DNA of 64,000 nt from Roseomonas aeriglobus (GCA_016937575.1 JAFHKN010000002.1:248001-312000), one strand, 5' to 3'; positions 53,516 through 62,822 are shown, counted from the stretch's first letter. Made by a program: numbers and translations. The notes: generated by a model not told the origin, from the sequence alone.

Positions 53516-53785
53516 TAGGGTCTGTACTTGATCAGGACAGGGATCGTGATCGTTTGCAGGAAGGCGCTGGCAAGAAGGGCGGCGCAGCAGGTAGTGGCGC
53601 TACCTGCAAGCAAGCGACGCCGTCCAGCGCCTTCCTGCAAACGACGGCTCCGCCGCGGGCCGATGTTGACCCAGGGCGGCGTCGATCGTCGGTCACGATG
53701 CAAACGCATCGCTCCGCGCCTCACTTCTTGCCCTGACCGAAAATCGGCTCCGTCACGACCCCGTCCTGATCGAGTACAGACCCTA
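53516..53785. mobile_element. MITE-like element, about 266 bp, flanked by TA
   Basis: The ends TAGGGTCTGTACTTGATCAG (53516-53535) and, inverted, TAGGGTCTGTACTCGATCAG (53785-53766) begin inverted repeats of about 33 bases with two substitutions and one indel. TA stands at both borders, like the target duplication of IS630/Tc1-type elements. Inside lie an exact 20-bp inverted repeat (53551-53570 with 53624-53643) and an 8-bp hairpin (53587-53607), so the left part folds into a long cruciform. There is no transposase gene, so the element would need one supplied from elsewhere. Confidence 0.75.
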
Positions 53786-54407
53786 AGGCCGGGGCGGGGG
53801 CGCCCTCGGCAAAGCGGGTTGCGATCCAAGCGCGTGCGTCGTTCCAGTCGTCGATGCGAGCATGGGCGTGGGGCGCGCGGGGCACCGACGGGGCGAGCGA
53901 TGGCTCCGACACCATGTGCAGCCGGTGCACGTGCGGCGCGTGCTTGGCCACGGATTCGTGGTGGACGGCCAGATCGTCGACGAACACGGTGACGCTCGGG
54001 GAATATTCCTCGATCAGCCGCGCGACCGGCGCACCCTTGCCGCCCTGATTGCATTCGACGCGGTGGGCGATGCCGTGTGTTTCCAGCTGAGCGATTCGCG
54101 CCTCGCGACAATGGTCGTGCAGATTGGTCAGCACGACGATGTCGGCGGTCTTGACAAGCTCAGCCAGCGCGTCGCGGGCGTGTGGGACGAGCGTCTGGCG
54201 GTCCATTTCGTGCGGGAAGAAGCCGTCGAGGTACGACCACATCTCGTCCCGGCCGAGCAGGGTGCCGTCGCGACGCGTCATGCTGGTGGCGAAATCGCCG
54301 CCGTTGGGCGTGAAGTCGATGTCGTGCGCCTCGTCCAGCCACACGCCGAAATGGCGGACCATATGCAGCAGCACTTCGTCGCAGTCGGTGATCAGCAGCG
54401 GCCTCAT
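53721..54407 (-). CDS. HAD-like hydrolase, C-terminus altered by the MITE
   Basis: A 228-residue haloacid-dehalogenase-fold protein. Motif I is ITDCDEVLL with Asp8 and Asp10; VVLTNLHD gives motif II and VFVDDLAVHHE the acidic motif IV, so a phosphatase is plausible. The last 21 residues and the stop are encoded inside the MITE-like element (below 53786), so the native tail has been replaced. The ATG overlaps the DUF3572 stop (ATGA). RidA lies beyond the element on the same strand; the three genes may once have been one operon. Confidence 0.83.
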   Translation of the reverse strand: MRPLLITDCDEVLLHMVRHFGVWLDEAHDIDFTPNGGDFATSMTRRDGTLLGRDEMWSYLDGFFPHEMDRQTLVPHARDALAELVKTADIVVLTNLHDHCREARIAQLETHGIAHRVECNQGGKGAPVARLIEEYSPSVTVFVDDLAVHHESVAKHAPHVHRLHMVSEPSLAPSVPRAPHAHARIDDWNDARAWIATRFAEGAPAPALGSVLDQDGVVTEPIFGQGKK

Positions 54408-54670
54408 GCGCGCTCCAGCCGTTCGCGGATGCGGACGAGGTCGGTCGGCGTGCAATTCAGCGCGCCGGCGCAGGCGATCAGGTCGCTCTCGTGATTCTCG
54501 AGGAATTGCAGCACGGCGGCAAGGGTCGCGGGCGACCCCGCCGACGTGCGCAGCGCCTGCGGATCGAGCCCCGTCAGGTCGAGCAGCCGCGCCGCACGGC
54601 TCGGTTCCTCGAGCGTCCACACTAGCGCGCGGAGCGCCAGCGTATCGTCATTTGTCTCGTGCGACTGCAT
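54404..54670 (-). CDS. DUF3572 protein
   Basis: An 88-residue alphaproteobacterial protein of unknown function. ALRALVWTLEEPSRAARLLDLTGLD and LQFLENHESDLIACAGALN are the family's conserved helices. It is divergent from divK (44 bases between), an arrangement I recall as common in this class, and overlaps the HAD gene by four bases downstream. Confidence 0.87.
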   Translation of the reverse strand: MQSHETNDDTLALRALVWTLEEPSRAARLLDLTGLDPQALRTSAGSPATLAAVLQFLENHESDLIACAGALNCTPTDLVRIRERLERA

Positions 54671-54714
54671 CGCCTAGATTCGCGCTCGTCTTTTGCGGAA
54701 AGGTCAGGGCGGGC

Positions 54715-55134
54715 GTGGCAAAAAGGGTGCTCGTTGTCGAGGACAACGAACTCAATCTGAAACTCTTCTGTGACCTGCTGCGCGCGCACGACTTCGTCAC
54801 CGAACCGGTGCGCGACGGACGCGAGGCGGTGGCGCGGGCGAAGGCGTTCGAGCCCGACCTGGTCGTGATGGACATCCAGTTGCCCCATGTCAGCGGGCTG
54901 GAGCTGATCGGTCAGATGAAGCGCGATCCGCGGTTGCGCGCGATCCCGATTATGGCGGTCACCGCCTATGCCGGCCGAGATGACGAGGAGCGTATCCGCG
55001 CGGCGGGGGCGAATGCCTATGTGTCGAAGCCGATCTCGGTGATGCGATTCGTGCAGGAAGTGCGGGCATTGGTGCCCGCGGAGACGGCGCCTTCAAATCC
55101 TCCCCGGCACGGGGAGGGGGACCGCGTCGCGTAG
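54715..55134 (+). CDS. divK: DivK-type single-domain response regulator
   Basis: A 139-residue receiver-only regulator that, in Caulobacter, is phosphorylated by DivJ and PleC and sets cell polarity and cell-cycle timing. Phospho-acceptor Asp53 is in VVMDIQLP, with the acidic pair Glu9-Asp10, Thr83 in AVTAY and Lys105 in YVSKPISV. The GTG start follows GGAAAGG. Normal DivK is about 120-130 residues; here the last dozen residues (PPRHGEGDRVA) are encoded by one arm of an intergenic inverted repeat, so the tail is probably a neutral run-on. Confidence 0.93.
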   Translation: MAKRVLVVEDNELNLKLFCDLLRAHDFVTEPVRDGREAVARAKAFEPDLVVMDIQLPHVSGLELIGQMKRDPRLRAIPIMAVTAYAGRDDEERIRAAGANAYVSKPISVMRFVQEVRALVPAETAPSNPPRHGEGDRVA

Positions 55135-55229
55135 CGGCGTGGTGGAGCGGGCTCTCCGCCTACGAATCATCTGCCGCACGCCCTCTCCACCACCGCTTCG
55201 CGGCGGTCCCCTCCCCGTGCCGGGGAGGA
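55098..55229. repeat. Long inverted repeat overlapping the divK 3' end
   Basis: The arms at 55098-55125 (TCCTCCCCGGCACGGGGAGG and on) and 55203-55229 are inverted copies of 27-28 bases, differing by one base length, around a 77-base centre. Each arm is also a hairpin by itself. The left arm runs through the divK stop codon, and the right arm lies before the L33 terminator. Confidence 0.7.
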
Positions 55230-55243
55230 TCATCGGGAAACGC

Positions 55244-55277
55244 AAAAAAGCCGTGGGGCGCTCGGGCCCTACGGCTT
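55244..55277 (-). terminator. Intrinsic terminator of rpmG
   Basis: Read on the minus strand, AGCCGT and ACGGCT pair with a GC-rich extension (GGGCC…GGGGC) and are followed by six T. It lies about 80 bases after the rpmG stop. Confidence 0.8.
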
Positions 55278-55355
55278 ACAGAAACCCGGCGAACCGCCTG
55301 AGGCTCTGAACCCCCGCCTGCGCGGGGGGCTGCGCAAAGCTCGCCGCGGCGAGGT

Positions 55356-55523
55356 TTACTTGATCTTCGCTTCCTTGAACTCGACGTGCTTGCGCACGAC
55401 CGGGTCGTACTTGCGGAACGAGAACTTCTCGGTCTGCGTGCGCGGGTTCTTCTTCGTGACGTAGAAGAAGCCCGTGTCCGCGGTGCTGACGAGCTTGATC
55501 TTGACGGTTGCCGGCTTGGCCAT
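55356..55523 (-). CDS. rpmG: 50S ribosomal protein L33
   Basis: A 55-residue ribosomal protein of the large subunit. The sequence [19 protein letters not shown], then [20 protein letters not shown] and ending FKEAKIK, matches L33. No CxxC zinc pairs are present, so it is the zinc-free form. It is a single-gene unit with its own terminator and a 193-base upstream gap that should hold its promoter. Confidence 0.96.
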   Translation of the reverse strand: MAKPATVKIKLVSTADTGFFYVTKKNPRTQTEKFSFRKYDPVVRKHVEFKEAKIK

Positions 55524-55716
55524 GACCCGAATCTCTAAATCTGTTCAAAAGAAAGAGGCGGCACGCACACGCGGCCGCCGTCAGGGGAGGGCGCATGGTC
55601 GATATGGCCGCGGGTGTCAAGCTTTTGCCGGGAAATCCCGCACGTCGATCCTCGTTGACGCCATCTTAACCATTCACGGCGCAGCGTGCGTGTCTGGATA
55701 AGAAGGTGCGTTCGAT

Positions 55717-56043
55717 ATGGCACTGCGGGGCGTGGATGCGATGACACTGGTGCGCGACGATCTGCTCGCGCGGGTCGATGCGATCGATCGGCGTGCGGAT
55801 CGCCTGCGGCCGAACGAGCTCGCCCATGAGCTGGAGGCGATCCGCCGAATCGCGAATCGCCACGGCATCGGCCCGGCGATCACCGTCGTCCATGCGCTCG
55901 ACAGCGCCCTGTCGCGCGGCGAACGCGGGCCGCTGGTTCATGGCTGGCTGGCCATCCTGCGCGATGCGGTCGGCTTTACCGGCGCGCCGGTGCACGCATC
56001 CGAAACCTATGCGGCGGCCTGCGCGGTTCGCCTGGCCCGCTGA
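55717..56043 (+). CDS. Conserved hypothetical protein, helical
   Basis: A 108-residue protein, mostly alpha-helical and charged at the N-terminal half (LVRDDLLARVDAIDRRADRL and ELAHELEAIRRIANRHG), with no membrane segment and no motif I recognise. AAGGTG precedes the ATG. It lies 15 bases before the GDT1-like gene, so the two are probably cotranscribed. The opposite frames are Arg/Pro-rich shadows, which supports this frame as coding. Confidence 0.6.
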   Translation: MALRGVDAMTLVRDDLLARVDAIDRRADRLRPNELAHELEAIRRIANRHGIGPAITVVHALDSALSRGERGPLVHGWLAILRDAVGFTGAPVHASETYAAACAVRLAR

Positions 56044-56058
56044 TCCGGTGACCTGAGT

Positions 56059-56592
56059 TTGGACGCATTGGTACCCGCGTTCGTCGGGGCGCTGCTGGCC
56101 GGCATCGGTGAGCGACCCGCGCGTCTGGCCGCCCTGTTGGGCGAACGGCGCGGCGTGTTCGCGGGGTTTGCGCTCGGACATGCTGCCGCCATCGCCATCG
56201 CGGTTGCCGGGGCCATCCTGATCGCACCGATGCTGTCGCCCAATGCCCGCAGCATCCTGCTGGCCATCGCCCTCATCCTCGCCGGGTTCGGCACGCTCTG
56301 GCAGCGCCGCGTCGAGCGACCCTCGGGGCCGGCCCCGATCGCGGCCGCCGCGGGAAGTTTCGTTGGGGGCGAAGGCACCGCCTTTCTCGCCTTTGCGCTC
56401 GCCGTCGGTGGGTCTCTGCCCGTACTCGCCGGATTGGGCGCCTTTGCCGGCGCGATGCTGCTCGTCGGCATTGCCGGCGGCATGGGGCAGGCGTGGCTGC
56501 GACTGCCGCTTCGCACGATCGGCCGGATTGCGGGGGCGCTGCTGCTTTTGACCGGCATCACTGTTGGTCTTGCCGGGCTGCGACTGATCTAG
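56059..56592 (+). CDS. Membrane protein, TMEM165/GDT1 (UPF0016)-like
   Basis: A 177-residue protein with about six hydrophobic segments in two halves. The first half reads ALLAGIGERPARLAALLGERRG and the second SFVGGEGTAFLAFALAVGG, each resembling the ExGDR/KT ion-binding motif of the GDT1 Mn/Ca exchangers, but the key residues are partly changed (GE in place of GD, no Thr). It starts with TTG at 56059. It may be a divergent cation transporter or have lost the activity. Confidence 0.6.
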   Translation: MDALVPAFVGALLAGIGERPARLAALLGERRGVFAGFALGHAAAIAIAVAGAILIAPMLSPNARSILLAIALILAGFGTLWQRRVERPSGPAPIAAAAGSFVGGEGTAFLAFALAVGGSLPVLAGLGAFAGAMLLVGIAGGMGQAWLRLPLRTIGRIAGALLLLTGITVGLAGLRLI

Positions 56593-56697
56593 CGTTCCGA
56601 TCACACAGCCGATCCAATTGCGCCCTTCCGGGGGGAGCGTTTCGCGCGCCAGGTCGTTACTGATACGAAACCGACGTTCACCTACCGGAGACTTTTC

Positions 56698-57198
56698 GTG
56701 GCCGATGCCAACCCCGCCCCGCTCGCGACCCCGACCGACCTCAATCGCAACGACACGCGCAGCGTTGCCGATGCGCTCAATTCGTCGCTCGCGGATTGCT
56801 ACGCGCTGTATCTGAAGACCAAGAATTTTCACTGGCACGTCTCGGGCCCGCATTTCCGCGATTATCACCTGTTGCTCGACGATCAGGCGGCGCAGATCCT
56901 GGGCGTGACCGACGCGATCGCCGAGCGCGTGCGCAAGACCGGCAACCTGACCCTGCGCTCGATCGGCGACATCGCGCGCCGCCAGACGCTGAAGGACAAT
57001 GACGCCGAGTTCGTGACCGCCGCCGACATGCTGGCCGAATTGCGCGAGGACAATCTGAAGCTCGTCGAATCCTTCCGCGTCGTGAAGGAAGCCGCCGAGG
57101 ACGCGAAGGACAATGCGACCAGCGGAATCGTCGATGAATGGACCGACCAGGCCGAGGAGCGGGCGTGGTTCCTGTTCGAGGCCAGCCGCAAGGGGTGA
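56698..57198 (+). CDS. dps: Dps-family DNA-binding/ferritin-like protein
   Basis: A 166-residue mini-ferritin that stores iron, removes peroxide and protects DNA. The ferroxidase segment KNFHWHVSGPHFRDYHLLLDD (His45, His57, Asp61) and the later TDAIAERVRKTG give the intersubunit iron site. The N-terminal 25 residues are polar with few lysines, so DNA binding may be weak. The GTG start at 56698 fits the family's length. It is a single-gene unit convergent with the phosphoesterase gene. Confidence 0.93.
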   Translation: MADANPAPLATPTDLNRNDTRSVADALNSSLADCYALYLKTKNFHWHVSGPHFRDYHLLLDDQAAQILGVTDAIAERVRKTGNLTLRSIGDIARRQTLKDNDAEFVTAADMLAELREDNLKLVESFRVVKEAAEDAKDNATSGIVDEWTDQAEERAWFLFEASRKG

Positions 57199-57217
57199 GC
57201 CGCTTCGCCGGGCGCAG

Positions 57218-58063
57218 TCAGCGCTGCGCCCGGTTTGCCCCTGTCAGCGTCAGCAGCCAGATGTCGGGCGGCGCGTTCAGCCGCAGCGGCAGCACGCTGG
57301 TCCCGACGCCTGCCCCGATGATCGTCGCGCGCCCTCTTTCGCGAACGATTCCGCAGAGATAGCGCGCGCCATAGGCCGATGGGATTTCGAGCGGACCGTA
57401 GAGCGGCAGCACGATCTGCCCGCAGTGCGTGTGGCTGGTGACGACCAGCGGGGCGTCGGTGGGCAGATCGGGAACAACGTCGGGCCCATGGCTGACGACC
57501 AACCGCGGACCCGGCAGCGTTCGCGCCGACGCCATCGCTGCGTCGATGCGGTCATGCTTGGTATAGCGATCGTCGATCCCCACGACGGTCAGCACGCCAA
57601 AACGCTGAGCGCGATTGTCGAGAATGGTGACGCCCGCCGCAGCCAGTGCCGCGCGCACCGGGCCGACACCCGTCCAATGGTCGTGATTGCCCATCACTGC
57701 CACCGTGCCGACCCGCGGGGTCAGTTGCCGAAGTGGCGCCACCAGCAGCGGTGCACGGTCAGACGACAGGCCTTTGTCATGCCCCGCGATGAAATCGCCT
57801 GCCAGCACGACGACGTCTGGCCTCAGCGCGTTGATCTGTGCGACGATCCCGGTCAATCGCGCGTCATCCATCGCCAGGCTGCCGATATGGATGTCGCCGA
57901 TCACCGCGACCGTCATCGGCGCGGTCGACGCTGGCCAGCCGGGCAGGTCGACTGTCGCGCGGCGCACGACCGGCGCTTGCCGCGCTTCGAAAAACATCCA
58001 GCCGAGCAGAACGATGCCGAACATTCCGGCGGCAACAGCAAGGCGGACCAGGACGCGCATCAC
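57218..58063 (-). CDS. Membrane-anchored metallophosphoesterase
   Basis: A 281-residue calcineurin-like phosphoesterase. A hydrophobic N-terminal helix (residues 3-25) anchors it. The dinuclear metal motifs follow in order: VIGDIHIGS, VVLAGDFIAG, VMGNHDHW, LVVSHGPD and VTSHTHCGQ. This is the YkuE/YaeI-like membrane form, possibly acting on lipid or nucleotide phosphates. The gene is convergent with dps and ends 19 bases from it. Confidence 0.9.
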   Translation of the reverse strand: MMRVLVRLAVAAGMFGIVLLGWMFFEARQAPVVRRATVDLPGWPASTAPMTVAVIGDIHIGSLAMDDARLTGIVAQINALRPDVVVLAGDFIAGHDKGLSSDRAPLLVAPLRQLTPRVGTVAVMGNHDHWTGVGPVRAALAAAGVTILDNRAQRFGVLTVVGIDDRYTKHDRIDAAMASARTLPGPRLVVSHGPDVVPDLPTDAPLVVTSHTHCGQIVLPLYGPLEIPSAYGARYLCGIVRERGRATIIGAGVGTSVLPLRLNAPPDIWLLTLTGANRAQR

Positions 58064-58097
58064 CCTCGCTTAGATTGACCGATCCTGCGCCACCACC

Positions 58098-58193
58098 CCG
58101 TTCAAGCCGAGCCTGTCGAAACGCCGTTCTGCGATAAACACACAGGTCGCTTGCGGACCGAAGGACGGTGCCTCGGCAGGCTCAGCACGAACG
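58098..58193. repeat. Degenerate inverted repeat of the 50615 family
   Basis: CCGTTCAAGCCGAGCCTGTCGA (from 58098) and, inverted, the arm ending GGCTCAGCACGAACGG (58178-58193) are diverged copies of the unit seen at 50615-50701. It occupies the divergent gap between the phosphoesterase and DNA-ligase genes. Confidence 0.5.
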
Positions 58194-58254
58194 GTAGAAG
58201 AAAGGACACGACGCCACCCGCGGAACCGGATGCGCTCGCCCATGTTAGCCCTTC

Positions 58255-59847
58255 ATGCGCGCGTTTGCCGACCTGCTTGATTCGCTCATCTACACACGGT
58301 CGCGCAATGCGAAGCTGAAGCTGATCGGCGATTATCTGCGTGTCACGGCGGACCCCGATCGCGGCTGGGCGATGGCGGCGCTGACGGGGGAACTCGACCT
58401 GCCGGCGGTGAAGCCCGCCGTCATCCGCGCGATGGTCGACGAGCGGGTCGACCCGGTCCTGTTCCGCATGAGCCGGGACTTCGTCGGGGATTCGGCCGAG
58501 ACGATCGCCTTGATGTGGCCCGAACCGCAAGGCGCCCCGCCGCTGCCGCCCGAGGCGCTGACGCTGTCCGCCGTCGTCGATCGGCTCGCATCGCTCAGCA
58601 AGTCGGACACGGCGGGCGTGCTCAGCGCCTATCTCGACACGATGGAGGCGGACGAGCGCTACGCCCTGCTGAAGCTGGCGACCGGGGCATTGCGCGTCGG
58701 TGTCTCCGCCCGCCTCGCCAAGACCGCGCTCGCCAATGCGTTCGGCGTCGATGTCGATGCGGTCGAGGAAGTATGGCACGGCCTGACGCCGCCCTACACC
58801 GCGCTGTTCGACTGGGTGGAGGGGCGCGGGGATCAGCCGACCGCGGCCGATGTGCCCGTCTTCCGCCCCTTCATGCTCGCCCACCCGCTCGAGGAGACGG
58901 TCGTCGATCTGGCCGATTATGCCGCCGAATGGAAATGGGACGGCATCCGCGTCCAACTGGTCCATGTCGCCGGCGAGACGCGGCTGTACAGCCGGGCGGG
59001 CGACGACATCACGCGCAGCTTTCCCGAAGTCGCGGCGGCGTTCCGCGCGGACGGCGTCCTCGACGGCGAACTGCTGGTCCGCGGCGATGCGCAAGGGGCG
59101 GGGCGCGACGATGCGACCGCCAGCTTCAACGCGCTGCAGCAGCGATTGGGGCGCAAACAGGTGTCGGCGAAGATGCTGGCCGACTATCCTGCGTTCGTCC
59201 GCCTCTACGACATCCTGTTCGACGGCGCCGAGGATCTGCGCCCGCTGGCGTGGACCGATCGGCGAGCGCGGCTGGAGGCATTCGCGCGGAAGTTGCCGGC
59301 GGAAAGCTTCGACGTTTCCTCGGTGATCGACGCCAGCGACTTCGCGCATCTGGGCGAAATTCGCGCGGGCAGCCGCGATGCCGCGATCGAGGGCGTGATG
59401 CTCAAGCGTCGCGACTCGCCGTACGTCAGCGGGCGCCGCGTGGGGCTGTGGTACAAATGGAAACGCGACCCGCTCGTTGCCGATTGCGTGATGATGTACG
59501 CGCAGCGCGGATCGGGGAAGCGGTCGTCCTTCTACTCCGACTATACCTTCGGCTGCTGGACCGAGAGCGGCGAGTTGTCGCCGGTCGGCAAGGCCTATTC
59601 GGGGTTCACGGACGAGGAGCTGAAATGGCTCGACCGGTTCGTCCGCAACAACACGGTCGCGCGGTTCGGGCCGGTGCGAGAGGTCGAGAAGACGCTGGTG
59701 CTCGAAGTCGCATTCGATTCGATCCACGCATCGAAACGGCACAAGTCCGGCGTCGCGATGCGTTTCCCCCGCATCAGCCGCATCCGTCGCGACAAACCGG
59801 CGGCGGAAGCCGATACGGTTGCCGCGCTCGAACGGCTGGTGACCTGA
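58255..59847 (+). CDS. ATP-dependent DNA ligase
   Basis: A 530-residue ligase, separate from the NAD-dependent replicative LigA. It has an N-terminal helical DNA-binding domain (1-190), the adenylation domain with nucleophile Lys227 in EWKWDGIRVQ, the GELLV and EGVMLKRRDSPY motifs (the latter near residue 382), LWYKWKRDP as motif V, and a C-terminal OB domain. Relatives in other bacteria often sit beside an MBL-fold exonuclease and an Lhr-like helicase and act in DNA repair; neither partner is found here. Confidence 0.93.
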   Translation: MRAFADLLDSLIYTRSRNAKLKLIGDYLRVTADPDRGWAMAALTGELDLPAVKPAVIRAMVDERVDPVLFRMSRDFVGDSAETIALMWPEPQGAPPLPPEALTLSAVVDRLASLSKSDTAGVLSAYLDTMEADERYALLKLATGALRVGVSARLAKTALANAFGVDVDAVEEVWHGLTPPYTALFDWVEGRGDQPTAADVPVFRPFMLAHPLEETVVDLADYAAEWKWDGIRVQLVHVAGETRLYSRAGDDITRSFPEVAAAFRADGVLDGELLVRGDAQGAGRDDATASFNALQQRLGRKQVSAKMLADYPAFVRLYDILFDGAEDLRPLAWTDRRARLEAFARKLPAESFDVSSVIDASDFAHLGEIRAGSRDAAIEGVMLKRRDSPYVSGRRVGLWYKWKRDPLVADCVMMYAQRGSGKRSSFYSDYTFGCWTESGELSPVGKAYSGFTDEELKWLDRFVRNNTVARFGPVREVEKTLVLEVAFDSIHASKRHKSGVAMRFPRISRIRRDKPAAEADTVAALERLVT

Positions 59848-59905
59848 GCCGGGGTACGAATTTTTCGGGGTGGTTGGGGCAGGGCGGTCCGCTTAGGTCT
59901 GCCGC

Positions 59906-60640
59906 ATGAGTACGCCGCCGACGGACGACTTTTGGGGGCTGACCGCGAGGGAAAAGCAGACGCTGCGGCTGATCGTGCGCGGACACGACGCCAAGTCGAT
60001 CGCGCGCAGCCTCGACCTGTCGGTCCACACGATCAACGAACGGCTGCGCGACGCGCGCCGCAAGATGGCGGTGGCAAGCAGTCGTGAAGCCGCGCGGATG
60101 CTGTTCGAGGCGGAAGGTGCGATCCCCGAAAAACTGGGGGACGGACAAATCGGGGCAGACCCGGTCGCGATACCGGTCGATCACGCGGCAGGGCCGGCAC
60201 GGCGCCGGCCTGCCCTTATCACCGGAGTGTTGCTCATGACCATCCTGTTCGGCCTCGCGGCGCTGATCGCCGCGCCCTCCGCCACGCAAGCGCCGGCATC
60301 GACGGAAGCCGTCAAGACCGACGTTGTGCAGGCGGCGCGAAGCTGGCTCGAACTGCTCGACCAGAGCAAATGGGAAGCAAGCTATCGCGGTACCGGCAGC
60401 GCGTTTCAAAAGCTCAATACGCTGAAGTTGTGGACCGACGTGTCCGAACGCGTGCGCACGCCGCTGGGTGCGGTCGTGTCGCGTACCCTGCTCAGCCAGG
60501 AAAACCTACCCGCTCCCCCCGACGGCTACGAAGTCGTCAAGTTCCGCACTCGTTTCGCCAATTCGGGCGAGGTGACCGAGACGGTGACGTTCGAACGTGA
60601 AGCGGGCGCGTGGCGGGTTGTTGGGGTCACGGTGGGGTAG
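59906..60640 (+). CDS. LuxR-type HTH protein with membrane segment and DUF4019 domain
   Basis: A 244-residue protein with an unusual build. Residues 8-65 form a LuxR-type helix-turn-helix (LTAREKQTLRLIVRGHDAKSI, then SVHTINERLRDARRKM). After a linker comes a membrane helix (about 100-122, ALITGVLLMTILFGLAALIA) and a periplasmic DUF4019 domain (about 130-244, SWLELLDQSKWEASYRGTG). It could pass an envelope signal straight to DNA, as ToxR-type proteins do. This is inferred from topology. No partner gene is adjacent. Confidence 0.83.
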   Translation: MSTPPTDDFWGLTAREKQTLRLIVRGHDAKSIARSLDLSVHTINERLRDARRKMAVASSREAARMLFEAEGAIPEKLGDGQIGADPVAIPVDHAAGPARRRPALITGVLLMTILFGLAALIAAPSATQAPASTEAVKTDVVQAARSWLELLDQSKWEASYRGTGSAFQKLNTLKLWTDVSERVRTPLGAVVSRTLLSQENLPAPPDGYEVVKFRTRFANSGEVTETVTFEREAGAWRVVGVTVG

Positions 60641-60652
60641 CATCAGTCGTTC

Positions 60653-60738
60653 CCCGGCGAAGGCCGAGGTCCCGTTTCGACCTGTGGGGAAGTCCGCGAA
60701 TCGGTTGCGGCTGGGCCCTGGCCTTCGCCGGGGCACCG
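60653..60738. repeat. Inverted repeat after the DUF4019 gene
   Basis: TTCCCCGGCGAAGGCC (from 60651) is answered by GGCCTTCGCCGGGGCACC near 60718-60738, giving arms of about 15 bases. It lies between two convergent genes and may end both transcripts. Confidence 0.55.
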
Positions 60739-60780
60739 GACGCAGTTGCAACTTCCCTCAACGATCACGTTGGTCCGAAG

Positions 60781-61596
60781 TTATTGTGCCGGCACCAGCT
60801 TTATTTCGAACAGCGTCGGCCATAGCTTTCCGGTGACGAACAGCCGCCGCGCCTTCGCATCCCAGGCGATGCCGTTGAGCACCGCATCCGGGTCCCTCGC
60901 GGCGACCTGACGCGACAGGGCGCCGGCGTCGATGATCTTGGTGACATGCCCATCCGCCGGATCGATCGCGACGATATAGTCGGTCTGCCAGACGTTCGCG
61001 AAAATCTCGCCGTCGACTGTCTCCAGTTCGTTCAACTGGTCGATCGGTTGCCCGCGAAGGGTGACGGTCACTCGGCGGCGCTCGGCGAGCGTGTCAGGGT
61101 CTAGGAAACGCAAGGTCGGCGTACCGTCCGACAGGACCAGCTGGTCTGCCAGACTCGCCAGTCCCCAGCCTTCGCCCGGATAGCGGCGGGTGCCCATCGG
61201 CTTCAGCGCCTTCGCATCCCAGCGATAGGCGATCCCGTCCTTCCACGTCAGGCTGACGAGCGTCGATCGATGCAGCGCCAGCCCCTCGCCGAACTGCGGC
61301 GTGGGGATCGACCGGCGGGCGAGCACCTTGCCGTCCTTCAGCGACACATGGCGCACCTCGGACCGGCCTTCCTTCCCGGTACTCTCGAACAGGCTGCCGT
61401 CGTGCCAGACGAGTCCCTGGGTGAAGGCGCGGGCGTCGTGGGGATAACGGCCGACGACCTCGACGGTGAATCGCGGGATCGGGGCAGGGGCGGGGGCGGC
61501 CTGCGGCTGCGATTGTGCGGGCACCGGCTGCGCCTGGGGTGGAGCAGCGCCGATCAGCAGGGCGGCGAGGACGAGCGAGGCGGCGCGGACGATCAT
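60781..61596 (-). CDS. Glutaminyl-peptide cyclotransferase (plant/bacterial type)
   Basis: A 271-residue secreted propeller enzyme that turns N-terminal glutamine into pyroglutamate. After a signal peptide (about residues 1-24) and an Ala/Pro/Gln linker, the domain shows RYPHDARAFTQGLVWHDGSLFESTG, the active-site segment of this family, and later LNELETVDGEIFANVWQTD and LNGIAWDAKARRLFVTGKLWP. The ATG at 61596 was chosen for the signal peptide. No neighbour suggests its protein targets. Confidence 0.9.
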   Translation of the reverse strand: MIVRAASLVLAALLIGAAPPQAQPVPAQSQPQAAPAPAPIPRFTVEVVGRYPHDARAFTQGLVWHDGSLFESTGKEGRSEVRHVSLKDGKVLARRSIPTPQFGEGLALHRSTLVSLTWKDGIAYRWDAKALKPMGTRRYPGEGWGLASLADQLVLSDGTPTLRFLDPDTLAERRRVTVTLRGQPIDQLNELETVDGEIFANVWQTDYIVAIDPADGHVTKIIDAGALSRQVAARDPDAVLNGIAWDAKARRLFVTGKLWPTLFEIKLVPAQ

Positions 61597-61722
61597 GGAC
61601 GGAATATAGAGCGGCGCGAATGAATGGGCCATTGGCGACGTGCTGGTCTCACACTCGCAATCCGCGCTCCCGCGCAGGCGGGAGCACGGCCGCACTTTGG
61701 CAACGTCAGTCGTGCCACAACG

Positions 61723-61760
61723 AAAACGGGCGGCGCCGCATCCGGCACCGCCCGTCTTTT
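61723..61760 (-). terminator. Intrinsic terminator of the cold-shock gene
   Basis: A GC-rich stem (ACGGGCGG…CCGCCCGT, with an inner GCCG/CGGC) is flanked by AAAA and TTTT, so it can end transcription on either strand. It lies 22 bases after the cold-shock gene stop. Confidence 0.8.
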
Positions 61761-61781
61761 CGATTTACCTGACGGCGAAGC

Positions 61782-62615
<834 letters not shown>

Positions 62616-62822
62616 AACCCTATTCGTCTTCCCGGGCCGTCCGAATCGTCTCCCAACCGTTGCGCCGGACGACGGACGCAGGGTTACGGGCGCGACTAAC
62701 GCGCACGTGTAAGAATCGCTCATAGACGAATTGTCAGGTCGCCGCGAACGAATTCGACGCAATTATGGCAAGTTTCGCAGCGATGATTGCCTATCTGTGG
62801 CGCTTTCGGCACAGATCGACCC

